Shown here one piece after another: positions 10,290 to 19,800 of a DNA stretch of 64,000 nt (positions are counted from its first letter, which is position 1; each line of letters begins with the position of its first letter). Below the pieces are notes generated by a model. That model searched no databases, was not told the DNA's origin, and saw only the letters and a list, made by a program, of their open reading frames with translations. The translations under genes were made by a program, and so were the position numbers. This DNA is from Flavobacterium sp. N1736 (GTDB lineage: Bacteria; Bacteroidota; Bacteroidia; Flavobacteriales; Flavobacteriaceae), in the NCBI RefSeq assembly GCF_025947065.1, contig NZ_CP109994.1, positions 62,001-126,000 of the forward strand, written 5' to 3'.

Positions 10290-10440
10290 AACACATAGAA
10301 ACATAGTTTTTTTTTAAGATATGAATAAAAAGAGAATGTAAAAAGAAACCAGTTTCTCACACATAGTCCCGAAGCCTCGGGATGTGTTAATATAAGTGAA
10401 ACGCCTTTTTTAAGCTATATAAACTATGTTTCTATGTGTT
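10290..10440. repeat. MITE-like element, copy 2
   Basis: Second, almost identical copy of the preceding unit, with the same terminal inverted repeats (10290-10306 and 10424-10440) and the same internal TCCCGA/TCGGGA hairpin. The central palindrome has changed by one base (AAACCAGTTTC). Together the two copies fill the space between the BNR gene and the M28 peptidase gene. Confidence 0.8.
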
Positions 10441-10481
10441 AAAAACAATTAAACCTAACGGATTAAATAGTAAATCAAATT

Positions 10482-11459
10482 ATGAAACTCGATCAAAATT
10501 TAAAATTTAAGATCTTATTAATATTTACAGTATTTGCCAATATAGTAGTTAATGCTCAAAATGATATTAGTGCTAAAACTTTTTACAAACACGATAAATA
10601 TCTTTCTTCGGATAAAATGCAAGGTCGTTTTCCCGGAACAAAAGGCAATAATGAAGCAGCGGCTTATATTGAAAAACATTTTAAAAAATACGGTTTAAAA
10701 AAGTTCAGCGATAGTTATTACCAATCTTTCAATCTTTTTGTAAAAGAAGGATTGAACAAAGTAAAATCAGACAGTGTTAAAACTCAAAATGTTGTCGGTT
10801 ATATCGAAGGTTCAGATGAAAAACTAAAAAATGAATACATGGTAATTGGCGCTCATTACGATCATTGGGGCTGGGGCGGACAAAATTCCGGGAGTAAAAA
10901 GAAAGATGAATTCGCTATTCATAACGGAGCAGATGATAATGCATCCGGAGTTTCGGCTTTGCTTTGTATTTTGGAAGAATTATCGAAAGCTAAAATTAAA
11001 CCAAAACGAAGTATCATATTTATTTCCTTTAGCGGAGAAGAAGAAGGATTATTAGGATCTAAATATTTTGTAACCCATTTACCTGTCGAAAAAACTGCCG
11101 TAAAAGTAATGCTCAATATGGATATGGTAGGAAGATTAAATGCCGAAAAACAAATCTACATGGGAGGCGCCGGAACTTTCCCCGAAGGAGTCGAACTAAT
11201 GAAAAAACTAGGAGAAAACAGCGGACTTAATCCCGTTATTCATGCCGGAGAAGTCGGCGGTTCTGATCATGTTTCGTTTTACAAATCCGGAATATCCGTT
11301 ATAGGTTTCCATACCGGAGGACATCCGCAATATCATACTCCGGAAGACGATATTGATTTGATTAACAGTGACGGAGGGGCTTTGGTTGCGAGGTATATTT
11401 ATAATGCTTTGGTTGAGATTGCGGATTACCCGGAGCTGTATTTTATTAATCAGGGTTAG
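10482..11459 (+). CDS. Secreted M28-family zinc aminopeptidase
   Basis: Exported metallopeptidase that removes N-terminal amino acids using two zinc ions. A signal peptide (to VNAQ, about residue 26) precedes the catalytic domain. The metal and catalytic motifs are all present: His in IGAHYDHWG, bridging Asp in NGADDNASG, general base Glu in SGEEEGLLG, Asp in NMDMVGR, and the last His in HPQYHTPEDD. The 325-residue length fits an M28 protein with no PA insert. It is flanked by the repeat pair upstream and a strong terminator downstream, so it is probably monocistronic. Confidence 0.92.
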   Translation: MKLDQNLKFKILLIFTVFANIVVNAQNDISAKTFYKHDKYLSSDKMQGRFPGTKGNNEAAAYIEKHFKKYGLKKFSDSYYQSFNLFVKEGLNKVKSDSVKTQNVVGYIEGSDEKLKNEYMVIGAHYDHWGWGGQNSGSKKKDEFAIHNGADDNASGVSALLCILEELSKAKIKPKRSIIFISFSGEEEGLLGSKYFVTHLPVEKTAVKVMLNMDMVGRLNAEKQIYMGGAGTFPEGVELMKKLGENSGLNPVIHAGEVGGSDHVSFYKSGISVIGFHTGGHPQYHTPEDDIDLINSDGGALVARYIYNALVEIADYPELYFINQG

Positions 11460-11470
11460 ACAAGTTATGA

Positions 11471-11507
11471 AATCAAAAAAGCAACTCTTTGAGTTGCTTT
11501 TTTGATT
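11471..11507. terminator. Strong bidirectional terminator
   Basis: A 17-bp perfect stem (AATCAAAAAAGCAACTC and its complement) with a 3-base TTT loop. Both arms carry A6/T6 runs, so it can terminate the peptidase gene from the left and the RHS operon from the right. It lies 11 bp after the peptidase stop. Confidence 0.88.
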
Positions 11508-11614
11508 TTTGTTTGTGTATTAGTTTTAAGTGCTGAAAGTTAGGAGATATTGTAAAGTGTTTTATAAAGAACTTTTTGCTTTCTTCTGATTAGATAGCTG
11601 TTATTCTTATTTAC

Positions 11615-12124
11615 CTAAAATGCCCAAAAAGTAATTCTCTTTTCGTTTGAGTTAAATCTTTTACAAAAAATATTTTCAGTACACTTTTCAGTATTCATCA
11701 ACCATTTTTTTTGTCCCGAATTTAAATTATTAAAGTTTTTTATATGATAAACAAAAGTATTATCATCTACTATCATCTCAATCACATTTTCATTATGAAC
11801 ACTGCCATTTAATTTTTGTATGTTTAATGACTTAAAACATTTAATAAGATAATCTAACTTATTTGTGTTTACAATTATTGAAGTGTCTTTAACTAAACTA
11901 CCATCTTCTATTTTATAAACATTTATTGTTTTATTATTTTTATAAAAATACTGATATTCATTGGTAGAAATAAGGAAACCGCCCCCTCTTGCTTCCATAT
12001 CATAGCCATATAAATTTTTTATATAACTTTCCTTATTATAAAAACTATGGCATACATCTTCATTGTTTACTTTATTACAAAAAGTAAACAAGAAACAAAA
12101 TAAATAAAAAATGTACTTTTTCAT
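11615..12124 (-). CDS. Small lipoprotein, candidate immunity protein of the RHS toxin
   Basis: No family is recognised. The 169-residue protein has a short hydrophobic N-terminus (MKKYIFYLFCFLFTFC) that reads as a lipoprotein signal with Cys at residue 16. The rest is polar with many Asn and Lys and several Cys. It starts six bases after the stop of the giant RHS gene on the same strand and ends the operon. A small protein in this position, directly after a variable RHS tip, is the usual place of a polymorphic-toxin immunity gene; a periplasmic lipoprotein could neutralise an incoming toxin. The function is inferred from position only. Confidence 0.6.
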   Translation of the reverse strand: MKKYIFYLFCFLFTFCNKVNNEDVCHSFYNKESYIKNLYGYDMEARGGGFLISTNEYQYFYKNNKTINVYKIEDGSLVKDTSIIVNTNKLDYLIKCFKSLNIQKLNGSVHNENVIEMIVDDNTFVYHIKNFNNLNSGQKKWLMNTEKCTENIFCKRFNSNEKRITFWAF

Positions 12125-12130
12125 AATCTT

Positions 12131-15100
12131 TTAATGTTGATATATTATAGTTTGCCATTTACCATCAATATAATGTGTGTTATACCCTGTATGTATTGCT
12201 CTTTGGTCTGCTGCTGAATCTCCAAAAAAAGTAATTCTTTTGTAGAAAGCATCATCCCTAGGAGAATATTGTGAATTTTGATATTTGCCATTCCAAAAAC
12301 CATTGAATTCAGAACCAAATTTAACATCTCCCCATGATATTCCAAGTTGTGACATAGATTGTGCCCAAGCAAAATTTCCAGCATCAGGATTATTGTATGC
12401 TATACCATTGAAAACATGAAGTTTTTTAGAGTAAAAATTATCTATATAGTCTAGACTTCCTCCACCTTGACTTTGGTAATAAATATATTTATACTTATCG
12501 ATTATGCCTAGTTCTTTAGCAGGTCCAATCCCTTTGTCAATCATTCCTTGTAAATTTTCTTTGAAAAAGTTGAGATCTATTCCTGAAAGATATTGATAGT
12601 CTTCTTTGTCTAACTCAAATCTTGCAGCATCATCTTCATCATTGAATCTAAAGTTTACCCATTTATTATTTCCGCCAGCATATTGACCTCTACTTCCAAA
12701 TAATAAGTTGTGCCACCAAACATCATGATCTACTCCAATATAATCTCCTGATTCATTAAAACGAATATTTTTAGCGCCATCAGGATCAACTCCAGAAATA
12801 GGATTGTTACCCATCCCTAAATAAAGAGATGCATATTGACCAGCGGGGTCAGTAGACAGCCATCTTCCAATTCTACCATCCCAAAGACGCAACTTAAAAG
12901 CTTCCATCCCAGTTTCCTTGTCAAATTCTTGCCCCTGAAAGGCGTAACGATAATTACTTAAAGAGTTGCGAGTTGGTAATTGCTCTCCAAAAGGGTAATA
13001 ATCAGCATAAGATTTAATTACCGGGACAGCACCTTGTTTTTCTATTACCGCTCTTACATTGCCTAAGTGATCTGTAATTTCATAACTGCTTTTAGCACTT
13101 GGTTTATTATACACGCCTAAACGACTTAAACCATAAATTGGTAAATCGGTTTGAGTTATACTTCCTCCGGATGGCAGGTTATAAACAGCTATTGGATTCC
13201 CTGATAAGTCCACTGCATAAAAAGTTGTATTTTGTAAGGTAAAGTTTGTTGTATCATAACTTTCTTTTGCAATTCTCTGTCCTCTTTCATTGTAAAAGAA
13301 CTTTACTAAAGTATTTGGACCTTTTTTCACTTCTGTCACTAATCCTTTCGTATTGTAAAAATAAAACAAATTTTCAGAAACATTTTGTCTTAATTGTCCA
13401 ATATTATCATAAATATAATTTCCTTGTGCCTGATTTTCAATATCATTCACATCGGCAGTTACGGCTGCGCTTTCGGTAATACTATTTAGTTGGTTTCTGC
13501 CTGCATTCGTATAATTATAAGTCAAATTATCTACAACAGTTCCTGTTTCGTTGGTGCGTTGCAGTGTTCTTATATTTCCATTGGCATCATAGGTTAAGCC
13601 CTTTTCGGCTAAACTCGACGCAGGACTAATGGCAGCAGTTGCTGAATTGGTATTTCCAAAAGTAGCACTTGTTAACCAATTGTTGCGGTCATAATTATAT
13701 AAATAGCCTTTTTGATTAGCAGAACTTCCAGAATAATCGCCTGCTATTCCTTTATTAGCCCAACGACTCGCTTTGATATTACCGTTATAATCGGCTCCAA
13801 TTGTTGGCGAGGACGTGATATTTTTGCCTGTTCTTAAATAGTCACCATTATAATAATCTAATGTTAAACCAAATACATCGTTTGAGTCACCTCCGGGATC
13901 TTTACCGGCTTCTAAACTTGGATGATTAATACTTTTTAGCTGACCAGTTAGTGTATACACATAATCTAAACCTTGGGCTCCCTGAGCAATGTTTATTCGT
14001 TTTAGCTTACCAGTTTTGTAATAACTATAGTCAGCTTGTGTTGTAAAATTAATATTATCTGTTGAGGTTTCTACTTTTATTAAGACATTGTTTAAATCAT
14101 AACTATATTGATGAACAAACATTTCATCTGCCTTGTTTTTATGAAACAGTGCTTTTTTGATATTGCCTCTATAATCGTATTCATAATTAATGGTTTTTGC
14201 TCCTAAGCCTTCATTATATTGCACTATCCATTCAACTCTGCCATAAATATCATAACTATACCAGGTAATTGCAGAAATACCTGTTGCGGATGATGTGTAA
14301 GTTACTGCAACATTTCCTGAAAGATTATTTTGAGGAGAATACTCCCAGATTCCAATTCCCTGAGATCTAAGAACCGCCGTTAAAGTTAAATTAGTTGGTA
14401 ATTGAGATATATCTTCACTATCATAAATTGTATTAGATCGCTCTGATTTTCTATAGGAAAAATAACCCGGATCCTCAATTTCGGTTGTTAAGGGCCAAAT
14501 ACCATCAAAATTAATGACAGCTCCACGATCATTAACATTATTATATACACCACTTTCTACTGGTCTTCCCATGCTATCATAATCGGTGTACGATGCAAAT
14601 TGATTGTTTATCGCCTGAAGCGCATTTTGAGAGAAACGTATTTGTCCATCTTTTCTATAGGCAAATTTACTAATACCTGCGTCCGGACTGGAAGTCTCGA
14701 TTAGTTGCCCTAAGGCATTATATTTATAGGTAGATACAAAGTCTGTAGAAGTCATGTGTGTAGGCGTTCCTACAACATTACTAGTAGTTGTATAACCATT
14801 TGGCTGTATAGATCTAATTAATTGACCGGTTTTGTTATAAACATTAACAGCAAAATCATAATAATTTACGCTGTATGATATTCCTAAACCGCCGCTTTGG
14901 CCGGCTACGCCTCCATCAAATTGAATTATGTAGGTGTCGTAATCTTTAACAGGAGGATCAATTGCTACAATTCTATAGGCATTTCCTCCAACAAATGAAG
15001 AACTTGTTATTGGAGTAATCTCCAATCCTGTTTTTAAATCATAAGCTTTGTAAAGTGAATTATTTTGTATTAGAGATATTTGAGAAGATTGTATTCCTTT

Positions 15101-16849
15101 TGGAATATGTACATCTACATAACCCTGTGTGCCTATAAGGGATACAACGGGATAACTTGTTGCTCCTCCGGAACGAGCAGTAGCTAAAGGTTTCCCTTCA
15201 CCATCAGTAAAAGTAACATTCTCATTTCCATTTGGGTCAACTGTAACTGTTTTAAAGTATTTACTAATAACTATTTCTTTACCACCAAATGTATATCCGT
15301 CAAAATAATCAGACCCATATACATAATACATTTCTTGTGCCGCAGGAACAGTGTAGGAGTAACCTGTTCTCCAGTCTCCATTTATTTTATTACCACTTAC
15401 TGCATTTATTACATTTCCGGGATTTAGATTATCATAGTTTTTTTGAATAAAGGGCTGAGCTGCTGTTGCCTGATACGGTTCATCTGTATTATTATCACTA
15501 TAGTAATTGCCTAAATTTGTACTAAGCGTATTATCCGGAAAGGTCATAGATGTGGCCGTAAAAACACCGCCACCTGTTGAAGTGGCATTAAATCCATCTT
15601 GCAACAAGATTGTTTTAGCTTTAAAACTCACTGTTAAACCTGGATTTATAGTAGAAACGCCCAAAATAAAATCACTTGCCTGTACCGTTTTACTAGTAGT
15701 AGTAGGACTTGTAACAGTTAATGAATTTGGTAATACGCTGGCACTGATTTCTTCAGGTGTTTTAAAGAAATTCGTTTTATCAAAAGTAGATAGGGGTGAT
15801 GGAGCTATAAAAGATATTTTATCCGGTCTGGCAAAATTATCATAAGTAATCTCTGTACCCCAAATTTTATTAGTAACATAATCTTTAGATAAACTTACAT
15901 TTGATTTTGCTAAATCATCAAAATAGGATCTGTTTTGACTTATTATATTTCCTTTACTATCATAGGATACATCGTGAATCCAGTTATTAAGTTTGTCATT
16001 AGGAACATCTAAAGCTAAACGTTCGTTAAGGTCTCTTGAAACATTCATGGAACAATTTCCAGGAAGGATAGGAGTTGTGTAGGTGTAAAAAACTAACCAG
16101 TTAGATTCAATTTTGGCACCAAAATTAGTGTTGTTTCCGTTATATTTTATAGTTCCTAAATCTGTATTTGGAACTATAGTACTTCCTAAACTTACAATTT
16201 GACCAGTTTTAAGTACGCAGTTTGCATCCCATCCTCCGCTTAAAGTAAGTGTTGCTTTACTGTAATGGATGTCGATTGTACCACCGGCACTTCCGCCACC
16301 TGAAGGGCTACAGGTGAAAATTCCCTGAAAAGGATAAGAATAAACTGCTCCATTAAGTGGACCTGTTCCATCAGGAAGATCTGCAGAAAGCGTAGTATTA
16401 ACACCCGTAAAGTAAAAGGGAGAATAAAAAACCAATGCATTATTTTCAATTTTAGCATAAAATCCATTAAATGTCTTTCCGTCTGCCAATGTTATTGGTC
16501 CCAATTCCATATTTGGAACAGTGGGTGAAACATTTAAATTTTTTATTACGCCCACTTTCATTTGTTGTGGAGACCACGAACCTATTAATGTAAGTGTAAG
16601 GATATTATTTTTTATAGTTAAAGTTCCGCTACCCGCCCCAGATGTTGTTTTAATTAAATCTGAGGTCACTAAATTAATTGTAGTATCAGGATAATTGACC
16701 TGATCTGTCAAATGATAAGACATTATTTCTTTATTCCCCTCTGGTAAAGAAGGATTAGCAAAAACAATAACAGGTAATAAAATTAAATAATATATAAATA
16801 TTTTCATCTTTTTAGAGTTAGTTTGAACATCATTTATTGAATATTTCAT
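12131..16849 (-). CDS. RHS-repeat polymorphic toxin with C-terminal type-44-like toxin domain
   Basis: A 1572-residue exported YD/RHS protein. A better signal peptide starts at the internal ATG at 16807 (MKIFIYYLILL). The N-terminal third has beta-rich binding-type domains, including a segment (LQDGFNATSTGGG) seen in adhesin stacks. The middle holds YD repeats (YDSMGRPVESG, YDYRGNIKKA, YDANGNIRTL). The RHS core ends at the invariant LGNVRAV...YYPFGE...YRYAFQGQE...GRWLSTDP...NPISGVDPDG block. After DPDG (about 12775) a 214-residue tip follows. Its GSLDY, DAGNFAWAQSM, GDSAADQRAI and GYNTHY motifs resemble polymorphic toxin type 44; this match is from memory and needs testing. It lies between an SpvB-like gene and a small lipoprotein gene. 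Confidence 0.88.
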   Translation of the reverse strand: MKYSINDVQTNSKKMKIFIYYLILLPVIVFANPSLPEGNKEIMSYHLTDQVNYPDTTINLVTSDLIKTTSGAGSGTLTIKNNILTLTLIGSWSPQQMKVGVIKNLNVSPTVPNMELGPITLADGKTFNGFYAKIENNALVFYSPFYFTGVNTTLSADLPDGTGPLNGAVYSYPFQGIFTCSPSGGGSAGGTIDIHYSKATLTLSGGWDANCVLKTGQIVSLGSTIVPNTDLGTIKYNGNNTNFGAKIESNWLVFYTYTTPILPGNCSMNVSRDLNERLALDVPNDKLNNWIHDVSYDSKGNIISQNRSYFDDLAKSNVSLSKDYVTNKIWGTEITYDNFARPDKISFIAPSPLSTFDKTNFFKTPEEISASVLPNSLTVTSPTTTSKTVQASDFILGVSTINPGLTVSFKAKTILLQDGFNATSTGGGVFTATSMTFPDNTLSTNLGNYYSDNNTDEPYQATAAQPFIQKNYDNLNPGNVINAVSGNKINGDWRTGYSYTVPAAQEMYYVYGSDYFDGYTFGGKEIVISKYFKTVTVDPNGNENVTFTDGEGKPLATARSGGATSYPVVSLIGTQGYVDVHIPKGIQSSQISLIQNNSLYKAYDLKTGLEITPITSSSFVGGNAYRIVAIDPPVKDYDTYIIQFDGGVAGQSGGLGISYSVNYYDFAVNVYNKTGQLIRSIQPNGYTTTSNVVGTPTHMTSTDFVSTYKYNALGQLIETSSPDAGISKFAYRKDGQIRFSQNALQAINNQFASYTDYDSMGRPVESGVYNNVNDRGAVINFDGIWPLTTEIEDPGYFSYRKSERSNTIYDSEDISQLPTNLTLTAVLRSQGIGIWEYSPQNNLSGNVAVTYTSSATGISAITWYSYDIYGRVEWIVQYNEGLGAKTINYEYDYRGNIKKALFHKNKADEMFVHQYSYDLNNVLIKVETSTDNINFTTQADYSYYKTGKLKRINIAQGAQGLDYVYTLTGQLKSINHPSLEAGKDPGGDSNDVFGLTLDYYNGDYLRTGKNITSSPTIGADYNGNIKASRWANKGIAGDYSGSSANQKGYLYNYDRNNWLTSATFGNTNSATAAISPASSLAEKGLTYDANGNIRTLQRTNETGTVVDNLTYNYTNAGRNQLNSITESAAVTADVNDIENQAQGNYIYDNIGQLRQNVSENLFYFYNTKGLVTEVKKGPNTLVKFFYNERGQRIAKESYDTTNFTLQNTTFYAVDLSGNPIAVYNLPSGGSITQTDLPIYGLSRLGVYNKPSAKSSYEITDHLGNVRAVIEKQGAVPVIKSYADYYPFGEQLPTRNSLSNYRYAFQGQEFDKETGMEAFKLRLWDGRIGRWLSTDPAGQYASLYLGMGNNPISGVDPDGAKNIRFNESGDYIGVDHDVWWHNLLFGSRGQYAGGNNKWVNFRFNDEDDAARFELDKEDYQYLSGIDLNFFKENLQGMIDKGIGPAKELGIIDKYKYIYYQSQGGGSLDYIDNFYSKKLHVFNGIAYNNPDAGNFAWAQSMSQLGISWGDVKFGSEFNGFWNGKYQNSQYSPRDDAFYKRITFFGDSAADQRAIHTGYNTHYIDGKWQTIIYQH

Positions 16850-16857
16850 TCTTAATT

Positions 16858-19800
16858 TTACAAATACTTGTTGTTATAAGTGTTTGATTTTACTAATTTA
16901 AATCCTCCCATAACATTGTTTGCAGGATCTTCTATAACTTCAATATAAGTTCTGATTAATCTTCCGGCTGCGTCATATTCAAATCTTGTAGCGAGACCAT
17001 TATTGCCAATAATGTGTGTTAATTCATCCCACTCATTATAGACATAACCAGCTATTGAAGATGATACAGGACGTATCATTAAGTCGTCAAAATACACTTT
17101 AGTTGCATCTGTTGAACTTAAATAGATATTACATGCACCTGCAGGAATTGGCAAGTAAGCTGTTTTAAGCTGCCAATTTGCTGCGGTGATATTATCAGAA
17201 ACAAAATCATAAGCAGTATTGTCTACTTTAATAATAGCTTTTGCGGCATTAGATTTTTCTACCCAGACAGATACTTTATACTTTCCGGCTCTGTGTTCTA
17301 AATTTTTCATTGAAACCGTTATCATAGATGCAGACGTAGTTTCAATTGATTTTTTTCCGGTATGGAAATAAGTGCTGTTTTGCTGATTGGCGTTTGTAAC
17401 TGAAATCTCAGGTTCCAGATGCGTTGGAAAATTAGCAAAAGGATTATTTTCGGCTCCGCAATAAAACATTTCACCATAACGACCATTACCATTAACTGTT
17501 GTTTTAGTATCATTATCTCCCATTTTAGTTGAAGCATAGTTACCATTACTGTCTTTCATTTCTAATGGTGCTGAAAAATGATCATAAAGTGTTACTTCAG
17601 ATATTTGTTTCCACTTTGAAGCCTGCGTAACATCTATACCAACCCCAGAAGGAAGATCCCAGTTAAAACCATCATCAGTAGCACTTACATAACCAGTGAA
17701 GATACCATCAGAATCTTTGGTTCCATTCCATATATAAGATTTGTGCTTTCTCCATATTTTTTCTTTTATCACGTTTGGAGTAGCAACAGATCCGGCAATA
17801 TTTTTATATGCCCAGACATTACTCCAGGTGGTGATGCCAACGCCGGTTTCTTTCCATGCGCCGCCATTAGGACCATTAAGAATATAAGAATATTCGGCAG
17901 CTGTTTGAGACAGCATATTCTTATTATTAATATTATCTCCTTTGCTACCCATATCAGCATATTTTAAATAGGCAGGTACAGTTCTTGTTTTATGAGATTG
18001 GCCATCACTTGATTTTGATGTTGTTTCTGTTACCTGACCGGTAAGGAAATCGTATTTATCATAATAAGTAGTGTTTGTATAGCCTCCGCTGGTAGTTGAT
18101 GTACTTTCTAAACGATTAGGAAAAACAACTTTACTTACTGATGTATATAAATACCTGCTATCTAATTTCCAGGATTGATTTTGATTAGCATCATAAATAA
18201 TTTTCCAGCTTTGTATTCGCTTTATATTTTTATAACTCTCCTGTGTTATACCGTTTTCTTTTGAATCATTATCAAAAAGTTTATAATTGTTTACCGTTTT
18301 TGATATAAGCTGATCTTTACCATTATAATTTTTTAATGATATTAAACTTCCAATATTAGAAAATTGATCATACATGATTATTTTATCAGAATGATACCTT
18401 TTGTATGACCAGTCTGATAAATTATCTCTTCTGTTTGTTCCTCCAAAAAATTTGATATTAAATTGATTTCCAAATTTATATTCAAATTCTCCCAAATTAG
18501 GATCACTAAAAGTTATGTCATCCATAACTTTGAAATTATAAATAGATTTACTGTATACCTGCGAACTATTTTTTATGGAAGTAGTTACATATTCATATAA
18601 AACTTCTGGTGAAGGAATTTCTTCAACAGCTTGAATATTATCAATTTCTTTGGAGTCATCAGTAGGTTCAAAAGATGTTACTCCCGAAACGTAATTGGTA
18701 TAAGGATTCATATAATCATACTCAACCGCCATTTCATTAGAATTATCAAAATTAGATGTTGCAATTTTGTGAACCCTTATTCCACCGCCTTTTTTACCGG
18801 TTCTACCATATTGACCGGTTATAACATTATAATTAGCAACTACTTTAAAACTATAAGCATACTCATTTTGATTTGTTATAGAAGGAATATACCCAACTCC
18901 ACTACCAGGAGTATTTGCCGGATCAGTATAACAAAATGGCCCCTCAAAGAAGGAAGAGTGTAAAGTTAAATTGGTATTTTCATTGGTTCTTAAAGTCAGT
19001 TTTTTATTGGCATCATCAATCCCTATTACGGTATAATAAGTACTATAATCATTTGATTTTAGTTTATAGCGGTTATTAGTAAGTTGTAAAAAACTAAAAT
19101 TCAGTTTTATTTCAGAATTTAAACTAAAAATATTGCTCAAATTATCATTATAAAAGAAATTCGGATCGTTAGTGTTTAAAGTTACCGTGTTATTTAGGAT
19201 TGTATATTTTACAGGTATATATACATTGTTTTTTGGTCCAACATAAAAAGGGCTTGATTCTTTTATATTTTCAGTGTGATATGCAGCCATTTTTCCAAAA
19301 GAATCAGATTCATATTCTACCTTGATCTTTGTTCCAATTGGTGTTATTATTTCATTTAAACTCCAGGCATCAGGTTGATCCTTGACATATCCCCAAACAT
19401 CAGAACCGTTAAAGTTATATGGTGTCGTACTTTTTGAATAATTAAATCTATACGGAGGTATAATTTTATTATTGCCTTTTCCATTAATTTCTAAATTTCT
19501 TAAGGCTAATCTTCCTGAACTGGCATTTGGTAAACTTGTTCCCAGCGAATAGTCATATCCTAAATTAATTACTTTTTGTGCCTTAGATTCTATATTAAAT
19601 CCTTTAGTAATATTAAATGCGGCAATATCATCTTTGTCCAGAATATTTTGATCTGTATTGATATCCGATTTAATTACATTATAAGGATTTTTTCGTGCAT
19701 TTGCGTCCGGTAAACCATCAAGAATAGCAATGGCCTGCATTCCATAATCAAAATAAGTGTAACCTGTTTTTCGATTTGTTCCGGTACCCAAATTTTTAGC

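Noticed and set aside
15507..15845. 112-codon plus-strand frame inside the RHS gene
   Set aside because: It is antisense to well-supported RHS coding sequence and has no recognisable features; most long opposite frames here are shadows of the giant genes.
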